Shown: positions 45,146 to 57,466, numbered from the stretch's first letter. The stretch is 64,000 nucleotides of DNA from Turritopsis dohrnii (GCA_027922465.2 BQMF02000029.1:682001-746000); one strand, 5' to 3'. The notes: generated from the sequence alone by a model not told the origin. Numbers and translations are program-made.

Positions 45146-47751
45146 GTGAGGACATATAGAGTCAGCACCATTGTCTGGCAAGGAAGTCATTATAATTTGA
45201 AATAGGTTGGGAGACCTTAAAAATGTTCTTAGTTGCACATATTTTTATTGACTGTCACATATTGCTTCTATGGCAGAAACTAACAGTCATTTTTTTTCCT
45301 TAAGCATGGAAAAGTTGTCTGATTTAGCCCTTCTCTATGCCAAATCTTTCTTCTATACTTAGATGAAATTGTATCCAGCTGATCTAATAAATGTAAAGGA
45401 TCATTATGTGAAGACTAACCGCTACCAAGATATCGGCGATCAAACATCCCATCACAGGCCTGTTTGCCAATAAAAAACATTATGTTCAATTGGAGATGCA
45501 ATTCAATGTTTCCCCGTGATTACAATATTTATTGTCAATATGGAAAAAATCCCTAAAAATTCTCTTAGTATCCCAGGTAAAGGATTTTTACGTCTTCACT
45601 ATCAACAGAAAAATCTTTTTGCTCGGAAGATCTGAAACACATTAAAAATATCCATAATAAAACCTTTGGCAATATCATAGGAAAATAAATTGTGCACAGA
45701 GGAAAACAGCAAAACAACAAAAAATTAAACAACAAAAAGATTAAAACTTTACTAAAAAAAACTAAAACGTAACTTTTCATTGAAACCATACATCAAGATA
45801 AGCAAATGCCATTATGCCAAAAGTTTTCAACGTGTCATGAATTGTATACAAATTTATACCTTCAAACGGTTTTCATTTCATGGACATTTTCTTTGATGAA
45901 CATCATGATTTAAACCCATTCATTCCCCTATATTGTTTTTAGGTTTTTCCTTGTCTTAAGGAAAATGATTAATGATTCAGAAATAATCTTACATGACGAT
46001 ATCGTAAGAAAAACAAATCAAAGAAAGAAAGTTCAAGAATGTATTTACCTTAAAAGTAGTAGCTACAATACTTTTTTAAATAACTTTGTTTTCCTGAAGT
46101 TATTTGCACTGGTATGTAATGGCTTTTCAATGAAACCTTTATTAACTAACGAATTCAGATTGGTATCGTTTATTGATCTTGCAAATAATCAAAACATTTG
46201 AAACATTTTTCATAGCATATTATTATGTACATAAAATTTTTACATTTTTCTGTATCATTTGTAGATAAACTGTTTATAGCTTTTCCTTTAAAAAAGTCTG
46301 AACAGAAAATGTTTCTGTGAATCACATTCTTCACATTCTGTCGTTACATTAATTACATTCTGAGAAAAAGCAGAAAGCAATTTACTGATCTTGCTAAACT
46401 ATTCCTACTGTAGCTTAGCATTTCAAAATTAATTTTGATTTTATGCAGCAGTTTTGTCTTATTAATGGCATTAAGTGAGTCTTGGTTTCATAGCCTTTAT
46501 CCCTATTGGGTCTGAAAACTTTGGTACCAAAATGTTTGTTTTTTGAATCACATTTTCATAAATTGTAAAGCTTGATTTGTTTTAGAGATACAGTAATGTC
46601 TAAGTCGGACATTCCTTTACATAGATACAAAATGTTCTGTGTTGATATTAGTAATATGATTGTGATGGCCTTTTGTGCTATCAAATGTTTAATTGAAGTA
46701 GAAGGAGAACGAAAACACTTTAAAGATACTCCAATTATAATTTCACAAATGAATAACCTGAGAAAGACCTTTGCAACCCCATGTTGCCTAAGTTTCTATG
46801 ATACATAAGTCTCTATGTCAGCATGAATTTATATTTTCTCTACTTTCATGTTTTTATTGGCTGTGACCCTTTTTAAATAAAACTTTTTATAAAAAGAGTG
46901 TTGGAATTGCTTAAAATTCTTAAACAGTATGTTAAACTTGTAAAACCTATTGTAGTTGTTAAAATTGATTTACTAACATTAATGTTGTTTTATAGATTTC
47001 AAAAAATATATAGAAGTTTTTATAATAAAATCCATGTTACTATTTTGTTACGAAACATCTATCAAAATTTCATCCAGACATTGTCGAACTGGAAGAACAT
47101 AGTGAACATGTGATGGAGAAAATGATCTGGTGTTTCAACTAGTTTTTGTTGGAAATGTGTTGGTAATGATTGTCAACTTTATTTTTAAGAAAGGTTAGCA
47201 TATATCTATTTTCAATATAAAGGTTTCTGTTATTTATAGAGTTTATTTATTTCTGCTGCCTCACTGGAAATCTGTTAGTATCCACCTAATTGTTAAAGGA
47301 AAAGTTTCTAAAGGTTCTATTGTTTGTTGGTGAGGTTATAAGAGGCTTGTATATTTTTATGTATATTTTTTATTTTATATTATATCATCCTTCATTAGGA
47401 TAATGAAGAACCAAAAGTAATATTAAAAGATAATGAACATTTGTTAAACAGATGGATAATTCACATAAGTTGGATCTAGAGCAGTGTCTTTATCAATTTT
47501 AGATTAACATTTGTTTCAATTTTGGACTTGACCATTGCAGTTTATTTGCTTCAAGTTTTTTACATGATTGAATCATCATTATCCATTCTGAAAATTTGAT
47601 AACAGTATGATAATGATAATTCATTATTACATTCCAAAGGATAATTTACCTTCATTATGTACATATTTTTATCCTGTTGTGATACAGGTAATTTGATACT
47701 GATAATACTTTCTAGATCTAAGTTGTTAAAAAAAGTTTATCTTGGAGAAAT
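45146..47751. other. intergenic after gene 3
   Basis: No tail exon (YAEL/YASL) is found here. A degraded repeat R1 piece lies at about 45405-45530 (CTACCAAGATATCGGCGATC, TTGGAGATGCAATTCAATG). The stretch 46850-47150 is a diverged copy of 33165-33460. The small frames seem to be chance. Confidence 0.55.
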
Positions 47752-48170
47752 ATGGTTTGTTAGGTTTTCTTGCAAAGAATAGTTGTCTTTCTGTTGAATC
47801 TTTGTTTAGTACATGGTAGGTATCTTCCATCATGCTTGGTATTAACAAGGTGCTGTTATTCTAATTGATTTAACACACTTGACATATGTTTAGTTACTTG
47901 TGGTACTGTTACACTAATAACTAGAGAAGATAGTGTAACTGGTGTTAAAGGAGAATCCATTAATTTGAAATGGAACATAACAGCTGCACTTGATCAAGAA
48001 ATTGAGACTTGTGATTTATTTTTCTAAGAATGTGAGGGTGTTGAAATTTAATCCTGTGAATGGTCCAAGAACAATATCATATGATGGTGATATATCATAA
48101 GATTGTGATGCATACTGATGAAAAAGGTGAACTCTGAAGAGTCACACCCGTAAAATTGCCAGCCATTCTG
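47752..48170 (+). pseudogene. two-exon Alr-like relic
   Basis: Exon 1 relic 47752-47815 matches the 64-nt exon 1 of gene 4 (ATGGTTTGT) but has a stop at codon 4 (MVC*). The exon 2 relic from 47894, after GTTTAG, reads VTCGTVTLITREDSVTGVKG, ESINLKWNITAALDQEIET, then frameshifts and stops (about 48010) and fades by 48170. It appears to be a tandem duplicate of the gene 4 5' end. Confidence 0.8.
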
Positions 48171-50468
48171 TATTCCAATGTCTTCTCAGCCCATAAATCA
48201 TGGATAAAAGTCAGTGAATGTATAAAGTGGGTGCGTTTTTATTGAGAATGACGTCCTTAGAGGAAAATTGCTCAATATTGCTTTAATTTATGTATTTTGC
48301 AGGATTTTATTCATACAAATTTTTTTCAAAATGGCATCTCGTGACTTAAAGGAGAATTAATGTAAAAAAAACAACTTTCGCTTAAATAACTCATTGCACT
48401 TGTAGAAAAAGAAAGACATTTTCCAAAATTTGTAAAAAGTCTTCTATTAGCGTTAGTGTAAGCTTTTAAAATATCATGTGATGTTTTTACTGACGTCACA
48501 AGGTGACTACTGTTTTCTGTTTATGAACGTACAATACAGAAAGTTCAAAATATTTCAACTTGAAAAGATAAACTGCATAACACCTGATTAAGACTTAAGA
48601 GATCATGCAATAAAGAATAGTTGCTGCATAAGTAAATATCATTCTCAATAAACACCATTATAGTACATTTTAGTTCCATTAGAAGTGTCCCTAAACTTTA
48701 TTGTGGAATCTGAAAAACATGTGTTTTCCATTATAATGCTTTCTTCAGGATTAGTTCCTAGATGTTGCTATGTGCTGCTACTGTAGTACTATTATCAGAT
48801 TGTACACTTCAGTTCTAAATTTTTTTTTATCTTTCTTACATTAGCAAGAGGCATTTAAAAAGAGCCCCAGAACTTAAATATCAGAGACAAAGAAGATTAA
48901 ATATGAAATAGGAAAAGAGAAACAAGATTGCAGCAAAATGAAGTGAGATCGAGATTGTGAGAGATGACAAAAAATTTTGAGTAATCGATATCAACGGTGA
49001 AAAACCAGTTTCAAATTGGTTGAACACTTTTCCAATCATTTAATACATTTTATTTTTACCAAAATAACACTTTTGGGACACAATCAGACACTGATATGGC
49101 TGGAACATTTCAAATCTTACTAAACAAGAATAGTATTTATTTTCTTATTCAGTATTCTTTGCTATCAAAATACTTGGGGACTGTTGTGACTTCAGAAATA
49201 AAATGTTACCATGCTGCTTTGCTACTGTTGTTTTTGATATTGTTCATTCCTGTTGCTTTAAAGATATTTGGATCTGCAGATCTACATGTTAATGCTAATC
49301 ATATAATTGGGTAATCCATTTAACATTCATTGGTTAAAGAGAACTCAGATAATTTGGATTATTGGTTGTATTTTAGAAGTCAGTTTTTACTTTGTCTATT
49401 AGCTATCGATTCATTGTTGATTTTCAGTATAAACAAATACAAAGGCATCTTTGTGCACACGTTGCACAAATTGGTGATGTTCATAATGCTAAATCTCATG
49501 ATAATAGTTTTTTGCCACTTAAAACTTCAAATATATGAAATTGATAATTTAAGATTTTTTTTCAGTCGTGATGGTTAATACTTTTGTTTGACATTCCTGA
49601 GAAAATAGCTTGCTGGTGTAATACCATGTTTATATGTTCTCTTTTAGATTACATCTACCAGTAAACAAATAAACCTTTGTATTGCAAGTATTAAAAATTG
49701 ATTAAAATGTAGTGGCAACTACTGTGATAATTGACTGCCATACTGTCATGTGACTGCCTATGGAAAGTTGAAATACGCAACTTTATGATTCAATTCTTTC
49801 AGTTTTCCTATCATCTAATACTATTTTTTCCCAAGATCATTCATCTTTTTATATAATTAGTAGAAAGTGGCAAACTCCATCATTAATTTAGTTTTCAAGG
49901 GTAATGTCAATCAATAGAAAGAACAAATGAAAGAAGAGTTAATAACACTAGATTGAACAGAGATTCTGTGAAGGCAGACTTTGCATATATTACAAGTAAT
50001 ATACCAGTAATATACAAATGTTACAAGTGTAAATATTGCTTTAAGGAAACACTTTGGAAATTTTCTGACTTTTTGAATATTGGATGCCAATATGCTATTC
50101 ATAATTTTTCTGAAATTTATGTTCAATTTATATGAAATTTATAATCCAGATAATAACCTTTCTTTGGTAATCAGTGATTTGATTTTGTTGACACAGAAGA
50201 TTCCGTCAATTGATTTTTGGATAATGTGTTAAGAATGGTCTTTTTGCCAACCACATTAGGTTGTTTTTGTTGGTTTTATCTGTTTTTGAGTACATTCTGT
50301 ATTGCTTCATGATAATTGTCAGTATTGCAAAGGATAATCGACTCATCAAAATTTCCTTATGGTGTAGGTAATTTGATACTAAGCTGTACCGTAATGATGA
50401 TGCATACGAATGTGAAACTATTTACTGAGATTAATCCTTTCTAGATCTAAAATATAAATTGAAAGAAG
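48171..50468. other. intergenic before gene 4
   Basis: AT-rich, no gene recognised. The frames at 49096-49578 are hydrophobic and do not resemble any family I know. Confidence 0.5.
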
Positions 50469-50532
50469 ATGGTTTGTAATGCTTTGCAGCGAATGATTGT
50501 TCTGTTTATGTTGTATTTTAGTGTAGTACAAG
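50469..50532 (+). CDS. gene 4 exon 1, signal peptide
   Basis: 64 nt with hydrophobic core IVLFMLYFSVV, phase 1, donor AAG/GTAAGC. The ATG context (AGAAG-ATG) and length match exon 1 of gene 2. Confidence 0.75.
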
Positions 50533-50992
50533 GTAAGCATCTTGCATTATGTTTTGTATGTACAAGATGCTGTTATTCCCATTTATTTACTTCCTTGTTT
50601 AGTTACTTGTGGTACTGTTACACCGTTAAATGGAATGGAATATGTAGATGGTGTTAAAGGAGAATCTATTGATTTGAAATGGAACATAACGGCTGCCTCT
50701 GACCAGACAATTGAGACTATTACAATTTCTTTTTCTGGTAATGTGGAAGTGTCAAAATTTGTTCCTGGAAATAGTCCAACAATATCATATGCTGGTGACC
50801 AAAATTTGAAAAGCAGATTGGCTGTTTCATATCATGCAGAAAACGATCCAAAGAAGTCAGGGGTTGTCACATTTACAATTGTAAACGTTGGATACAAAGA
50901 CAAATACAGTGTTACTTGTGCAACTTTATTTCATTCAAATAATAATTCATACAAAGCTGAAGAAAATGAATTTAAAATAGTCGAAATTCAAG
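50469..50992 (+). CDS. Alr-like gene 4: first two exons of an Ig receptor
   Basis: Exon 1, 50469-50532 (64 nt), encodes MVCNALQRMIVLFMLYFSVV and ends G/GTAAGC. Exon 2, 50603-50992 (390 nt), is an uninterrupted V-set-like domain: VTCGTVTPLNGMEYVDGVKG, IDLKWNITAASDQTIETITI, SFSGNVEVSKFVPGN, SGVVTFTIVNVGYKDKYSVT, with NNNS and NIT sequons. Its donor AAG/GTATGA leaves phase 1, ready for an I-set exon. The 70-bp intron is intact. No I-set, FN3, membrane or tail exon was found in the following 13 kb. Either these lie beyond the window, after the transposon block, or the gene is 3'-truncated. Without them the product would be a secreted single-domain protein. Confidence 0.72.
50603..50992 (+). CDS. 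gene 4 exon 2, V-set-like Ig domain
   Basis: 390 nt, open, with acceptor TTGTTTAG. Compared with gene 2 it keeps the VTCG start, KWNIT, ISYAGDQNLKSRLAVSY and KDKYSVTC, but differs heavily around TISFSGNVEVSKF and the last 25 residues. That is the pattern expected of a diversifying recognition domain. Confidence 0.8.
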
Positions 50993-51408
50993 GTATGATT
51001 TTACATTTTAAGTTTATCTGTTATTTGCCTTCAGTTTTTTGTAATTATATACCAAAGAAAACCAATACAGTGGATATTTAAATCCTTTTTATATTTCATG
51101 TCGTTTATTAACAGCTAGTAACTTGTAAGACCAGATCTTGCTGACAGCTTTTGGATGGTATAATTTGATTGTAGGCAATGTCAAAAAAGAGTTGTATAAA
51201 ATTAACGAAAATAAAACTCAGGATGCGGACCTACTATTCTCTTTTGCACATTAATTTATTTAATTTAACATTTCTTCAATTCGTTTTTTTATTTTGAGTT
51301 TATCAGAGGTAGAGGTTTAGGGAAACAAAAGGTTTATTATACTCTCATCGTGTTCTTGAAGAACCTTTAGTTGACTATCCTTTTCCTGATAAGAGTTTGG
51401 TTTTGTGT

Positions 51409-51940
51409 CTAATACATAGAGAGAAAATCTGAATAACAAAGATCATTGACAATACTGTACTTTCCATTTTGATAAGTTTCATTGAGATGATCCCTGTAAC
51501 AATATAAATTGTGAGGTTTAAAAACATCAGCACTGTCACCTGAGAGCATACCTATTTCTTCTTTGGATTTAACTCTATTTCTCTTCTGAGGTAAGTAAGT
51601 GTTGGCAAAAACAATGTCTGGAAAACACTTCCTTATCCATAACTCAGGCATTAATTGATAAGGACAATGTGATAAAAAAATGTAAGCACCAATTGCTTCT
51701 TCTTATCTTAAAAATTTATATCCATGCTTTGAGCCTCTTCAACTACCTGTTTCATTGTTAATGAGGATTCTGTCTCATTCTCAAGAGCACATGTATGATA
51801 CAGCTTTGTAATATTTAAGTACTGGCTGTATATCCAAATTTGCTTCCCATGCCAGCTAACCTTCCTCAAAATGATTAACAAAAAATGAAAAATGAACAGG
51901 GGAAATAGAAAGTGCTTAATAATATTCATCTTCTGATGTA
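51409..51940 (-). pseudogene. possible Helitron-like helicase fragment
   Basis: On the minus strand, WIRKCFPDIVFANTYLPQKR and LCYSDFLSMY resemble the stretch between Rep and helicase domains in some Helitron-type proteins. Upstream at 51708-51800 lies ENETESSLTMKQVVEEAQ in another frame. No catalytic motif is present, so the assignment is tentative. Confidence 0.3.
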
Positions 51941-51980
51941 ATTGTAAATATATAAATATATAAAAATAAATAATAATAAT

Positions 51981-52184
51981 TCACTTTCCGGGGAACGTGG
52001 AGGTATCAAAATTTTTAACACAAAATGGTAATGAAATATTGAAAAATAGATGTTTGATATCATACAGAAAAGAATCAAAGGAAACATGGGGTTGTCACTT
52101 TTACCATTAAAAACGTGACTTCTGGTGCTGTATTTGATTAATTAATTAGTAGTCATCATTTCATTAATATTATCAACATTAAGG
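51981..52184 (+). pseudogene. orphan first-Ig exon relic (second half)
   Basis: Begins TCACTTTCCGGGGAACGTGG, matching SFSGNVEVSKF of gene 4. GTTGTCACTTTTACCATTAA matches SGVVTFTI, and it ends near an exon-like ATTAAGG/GTATAG. Frameshifts and a deletion remove the KYSVTC region. The first half is absent. Confidence 0.72.
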
Positions 52185-52199
52185 GTATAGTTTCATTGT

Positions 52200-53619
52200 T
52201 TTATACTTTTTAATTGTTTTACATAATTCTAGAAATGACAAAATGAAACATGTGAAATAACTTCTTCAATATTGATAGGTAATTTTCAACTAGTAACTTT
52301 TGGGTTAGGACCTTGGTGATGGTATTAGGATATTAAAATTTGATTACAAGTAAACAGTAACAAAATGAATTGGATTAAGATTATTTTCAATTGTAATACC
52401 ATAAACATAAATTAAATTTGAATTTCACCTAATGTAGTTTTTTAATTACCATTAATATTAAAATTATCTTGTAATTTCGAGAATGAGTGACTTTGCAGCT
52501 ACATTTACTGAAGACATGTTTAGGTAGGATGTCAATGTGATTACCATCATTTTTTCTGCTTTTCTAGCCATTGCAAAAAATATACTTTCCCCCTCTAAAC
52601 TCAAGTCTCAATTTTCGTCCAACTTTTTAAAAAACTTACAAAACTAGAAAGATATGTACCTCTTTTATTTCTTATATTTGCTGTTTGTACAATCAGTTTT
52701 TTTATGTTCCAACTAAATGGTTTGTTCACCAAAGCTTCACCAAAGTGTGTGTCATAAATGCAAATAATTAGATACCCTTCAAAATTCCCCGAAATTAGGT
52801 CTTGAAACCACCCCATAGTCATCAAAGGGGAAATGTTGTAAAATGATAGGCACAAGGTTAACTGTGAAGCGGAACGGACTGAAAAATTTGGTTCTAACAG
52901 ATTGTCAGCTGCCCATAAAAAGCTCTCTTATCATCACACATTTTTATCACTTAGTAATGACAAATACCAACACAAGAATGCGATATTTTAATTAGTTTTG
53001 ATACTTATTGCATAAACAGCATCTTTTCGTCATCATCTTTTCTTTGTTTGTACCTGAAAAGAAATTCAAATTTCATTCAAATTCATGTCAGGGTAAGAAA
53101 ATCATAAATCATGATAATTGAAATCTCATATGTAATAATAACTCAATTATGCATGCATCTGAGCTGTGTAATTGGATTTCTGCGAAAGCAAGAAATACAT
53201 TAAAACCGGCTTTGGTTTCCTTTTTTTAAAATTTTTTTCTGCTGTCCAAACCTAGCGGTTTTTTGAAATTTCGTGTGTGCCTTTACATGAAAACTACCAA
53301 AACGTTCTTTAAATATGTATTTTAGTGTTTTGCCACTTTTTCACACAAAAAAGACATTTCTCACACCAAAAACACAATGGAGAACTTGAGTTCCACCAAA
53401 TTCAAAGCTTCGCTTGTAATAAACTTATGGTTTTAAAAGTTCGTTGTTGGTAACATCTTGTGCTTTGAAGCTCTTTTGCAGATTTATCGAAGTCGTTCAT
53501 AAACTTTTTAAAAGCTATATTTTTAAATGGTTAGTAGCTAGATTAGGTAGGTAGATACATAGTTAGTTTTAAACAAAGTATTTCTGATGAGTTTTTCGCT
53601 TTTACTTTGTTTCTTAGGG
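52200..53619. other. no gene recognised
   Basis: AT-rich with scattered small frames and no recognisable exon. The 52601-52855 minus frame has no family resemblance that I can support. Confidence 0.5.
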
Positions 53620-53910
53620 GCTGACTACATGATCCCGGTTAGCCGGGATGAAATTTCATCTCGGCAAGGCGAGATGAATTTCAACTCGGTGGTACATGCA
53701 AAATTTTCATCCCGTTTAGGCGGGACGGAGCAAAACTAACCCTTTGTGTTTTGAATTTTTGACAAACTACACATGCTCAAACCTCAAACTTGTCCCGGTT
53801 GACCGGGACGAAGCGATTACATGGGAAAATTTCATTCCGCCTAACCGAGATCTCGGCTCTTGATAGCCGAGATCTCGGATAGGCAGAATGAAAAACAAAA
53901 AACGGAAACA
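53620..53910. repeat. cluster of short GC-rich hairpins
   Basis: Perfect or near-perfect hairpins in succession: CCCGGTTAGCCGGG, CTCGGCAAGGCGAG, CCCGTTTAGGCGGG, CCCGGTTGACCGGG, CGAGATCTCGG. Each is separated by AAATTTCATC- or TTCATC-like spacers. The block stands out from its AT-rich surroundings. It is probably a subterminal array of a TIR element beginning GGGGCTGACTACATGATCCC; the other end was not located. Confidence 0.6.
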
Positions 53911-54859
53911 GGGGAATCAAGAAAAGAACCGAATAGTTAATTTAACGTTTTTATTATTGTCATTCTTCAATTATTTACTAAGAATACATTCATATTATAG
54001 TTGGTACATACATGAGGTTCCTTCAGAAACGGTTCAGGAGGAGGACCAATAGATGACATGGCCATTGGCTTACTAAAAGAATAACGTACACATGTTCTCA
54101 AGCCCGATTATATGAAAGACGTGTGATTATTATACCAACTCCAGGGTAAAAACTTCTGGTTATCTCAAGCTAAAAAGGGATTGACTAAGTCTATTCTTCC
54201 AGAAGAAACCGTATAGATAGGTATAATAAGCAATGTCCTTAGGGACTTTTAAGAAATTTAAACTGTTAAAAAGGAGGGTGGGCGATGTCATGAATTTCTA
54301 ACTGTCTAATATCTCAATAAACATAGGCTGAAATTTCAAGAGCAACGAAATGTCATTTTTCTTCACATTACCTGATATGTATCTTCTACTCTACGACACT
54401 ATGCAAACTCTAAACATATGAAAATAAGTTGTGGTCATAACATGAACTCATGAAAATCTGAATCTACTTTCAATTTGTTAATGAAGGTGCAAGTGAGGAG
54501 AAAAATCTTTAAAAGGTTTTTTACCCATGCTTAATGAAAAAATCACTTAGCTGAGTATAATGGTATCTCCATACCACAACGTAAAATCAATAATGTGGAG
54601 AGGTTTAAGCTTTGTCTTGCCATCTAAAAAGAAAAGAAATTCTTAGTGAACTGCAGGTATGGACTATCAGGTTAAAAAAAGGAGAAGAATTATAAGCTAA
54701 ACATTCATACCAATTTTTTAAAGAAACCATGCAGTTCAAGATGTATGACCACATGTTACTGTGTAACAATGATAAAACTGCCTTTTCAATGACATCAGAA
54801 TCTCAAAAAAGAGAATAAAATAAAATATGTCACACATACAACGGCTTTTTGCCGGTTGC
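53911..54859. other. no gene recognised
   Basis: AT-rich, no exon or element boundary identified. The 3' end of the Helitron on the right may lie here, but no hairpin plus CTRR was found. Confidence 0.45.
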
Positions 54860-54990
54860 CTACCCTCCTCCACCCGGCTCAATTGCTGCTTTCATACCCT
54901 CCTCCACCCGGCTCAATGCCGCTTTCATACCCTCCTCCACCCGACTCAATGCCGCTTTCATAGCCTCCTTCCTCCCAGCTTTCAATCTAA
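54860..54990. repeat. 33-bp tandem repeat
   Basis: Three and a half units of ACCCTCCTCCACCCGGCTCA followed by ATGCCGCTTTCAT. They are GC-rich against an AT-rich background. Just downstream (55130-55210), AATTCAATGTAATTCA repeats irregularly. Confidence 0.8.
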
Positions 54991-55351
54991 TCTATTCAAT
55001 CTTCAAACTATTCTAACTTCAAGATAATCTATATAATGCTATATACTAATCATCATTTGGCATTTCAATCTAATCTATTTAATGTAAACTAAAATTTCTA
55101 GGTCATCTAATCTAATGCTACACTTATCAACATTTCAATTTATTCAATGTAATTCAATTCAATGTAATTCAAATCAATGTAACTCAATTCAATGTAAACT
55201 GCTTTAACTTCAATGTTATTCAATTTAATGCATACCAATTTAATTTCTAGGTAATCTAATCTAATGCCTCCTCATTAACCTTGTGTAAAGTTTCAATTCA
55301 AAATATTTAATATCAATTGCATGTATATTTTTCGCATGGTAAAAATATTCA

Positions 55352-55780
55352 TCATAATACCTGTTGGTATACTGGATTTTTAGTGTAGCATCTCTCTCTA
55401 ACATAGCCTTGCTGTAAAATTCTACAAACCTTTACTTTCACTGCATCAAAGCTTCGTATTCGTGAAAATGCAACATACAGTTGACCGTGACTGAAGCAAG
55501 GCCTTTGCATGTAAATACCAACCCGTTCAAAAGTCTGACCTTGACTTTTGTTTATGGTAATTGCGTAGGACAAAGGGAGAGGAAATTGTGTATGCTTCAG
55601 CTGAAATGAAAGGTTGGTATCATTCGGACATAATGTCACTCTAGGAATGAGCACCTGATTTCCCGCGGAGATACCGGTCAGAACTTCACAATCAAGGATA
55701 TTCTCTTGGAGATTACGAATGACTAATCGTGTGCCGTTGCATAAACCGTCCTTCAATGATAAATTTCGCAACAGCATCAC
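55352..55780 (-). pseudogene. Helitron Pif1-like helicase, C-terminal part
   Basis: MLLRNLSLKDGLCNGTRLVI is the usual Helitron helicase block. It is followed by YAITINKSQGQTFERVGIY and LYVAFSRIRSFDAVKV (motifs V-VI). It ends at a TAA shortly after. Confidence 0.88.
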
Positions 55781-55782
55781 TA

Positions 55783-56314
55783 CTTTAAACGTACAAACTT
55801 TCGCGGACAGAAACTTTCGCGGATTTCGCGGATTTTAGTCCAATCCGCGAAAGTTTGTCCCGCGAAAAATTCTGAATTGCTCGATCCGCGAAAGTTTATG
55901 TCCGCGAAATGTTTCAAAATAGGCATCCGCGAAAGTTAATGTCGACGAAAAATTCCAAAAACAGGGCATATCCTCAAAATTTGGCCATGGAAAAAAAAAA
56001 CAAAAAGAAAAGATCGAAATTATATTATATTGTACTGCTTTACAAGTGTTTTGTTGTATTTTTTAATTTCTTTCATTTGTTATCACGAAAATCAAAAAAT
56101 ATTGTTTTCCTTTTTGAGGAATAGTTAATAGTGACCCGATCCGCGAAAGTTTATACACGCGAAATATTTCAAAATTTGCTCTCCGCGAAAGTTTATGCAC
56201 GCGAAAAAAACTTGAACTGCTCATCCGCAAAAGTTTATGTCCGCTAAATAAAAAAAATTCGCGGATGGCTTCATCCACGAAAGTTTCTGTCCGCGAAAGT
56301 TTGTACGTTTAAAG
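55783..56314. mobile_element. MITE with TCCGCGAAAGTTT repeats inside the helicase
   Basis: CTTTAAACGTACAAACTTTC at the left is mirrored by GAAAGTTTGTACGTTTAAAG at the right, with TA duplicated on both sides. GTCCGCGAAA or ATCCGCGAAAGTTTATG repeats throughout. The TA duplication suggests Tc1/mariner mobilisation. Removing it rejoins NLKVNSI with VMLLRNL in frame. Confidence 0.9.
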
Positions 56315-57466
56315 TATACTGTTGACTTTCAAGTTCAACCGGTGTGGAGGCATTCCAGAAGGAGTAAGCGAATTGATGAACTCCATCGGATACAGGTCAA
56401 TTTCTTCTTGCTCATCAGAAACAACAGAATCAACACTAAAGTATGTGACCGTTTCACCAGGCATGCCCTGAAGAATCCGTTCATTAATCACTATAGCCTC
56501 GTCATTGGTCGGTGTCAGAATAACACGGCTCGACATATCCTCTCCTCCAGCATCACTAAAAATAGAGTGGATGATATCATTGTCATGCAAAACGCATTCA
56601 TGCGGAATTTCGATGGAGTCTTTAAATGGATCATCCGCTTTTTTCGGTATCGCTCCATTTCCTAATTCAAGTAGGAATTCCGCAAATCCCCTTTCTCCAG
56701 GTGCAGCTCTCATGTTGACATTCAGATGAAAGATTCGCACTATTGGCCACAAGACAGAGCTCTTGATGCACGCTTCCACAATCTGAGCTAGTCTGGCTCT
56801 TTTCACAACTGGAAGAGTCTGTCTAAAATCACCACCTAAAAGAACAACCTTTCCAGCGAAAGGCACATCACTGTTACAGATATCTCTGAACATTCTATCA
56901 ATAGCCTCAAGTGCATGCTTAGAAATCATACTTGCCTCATCAAATATTACAATATGCTGGTTACGTAAAAAATTGGCGTGCCTACTATTAGGCTTGACAT
57001 TGCACATTGAATTGTCCAATACAGGAACAGGTAATTTGAAAAGAGAATGGACTGTCTTACCATTTTGTAACAGTGTTGCTGCAATTCCAGTCCACGCACA
57101 CGTACTTACTGATAGGTTTCTTCCAATAACCTCGCAAATGATGTAATTGTACGTGAAAGTTTTACCTGTTCCACCGGGTCCATCAAGGAAGAAACTTTTA
57201 GCACTATTATTATCATTTGTTGCCACTGCATCTAGGACTGCGTCGGCAACAGCAAGCTGGTCAGCATTCAACCTGTTCCTCATGTTGATGGCCTCTTCCC
57301 TCATTTCATCAGCATTTGGTAGATCGTCTGCAATAGCTTGTTCAAAAGCAGATAAATCAAAGTCAGTAACAACCCTACCAAATTGCTGAAGGACTTCCTG
57401 AATTTTACCAAGAGCTGACTGCTCTGCTTGTACTTCCGGCTGGTGTCTCAAAAAATCTTCAACCAT
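56309..57466 (-). pseudogene. Helitron Pif1-like helicase, N-terminal part
   Basis: Walker A is GPGGTGKTFTYN, Walker B IVIFDEASM, and motif III-like GGDFRQTLPVV. TPTNDEAIVINERIL also matches the Pif1/RecD group. The frame ends where the MITE at 55783-56314 begins. It resumes in the same frame at 55780 after 534 inserted bases, a multiple of three. Confidence 0.88.

Noticed and set aside
45965..46201. 78-residue frame after gene 3 as a possible tail exon
   Set aside because: It lacks YAEL/YASL motifs and has no acceptor matching the family tail exon.
49096..49578. two hydrophobic open frames that could be a small membrane protein
   Set aside because: Composition follows local AT content; no homologous pattern, no conserved motif, and no relation to the neighbouring gene family.
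52601..52855. minus-strand frame as part of a helicase or transposase
   Set aside because: No motif or similarity that I could support.
56342..56729. plus-strand frames over the Helitron helicase
   Set aside because: They are antisense shadows of the minus-strand helicase, which has clear Walker and Pif1 motifs.
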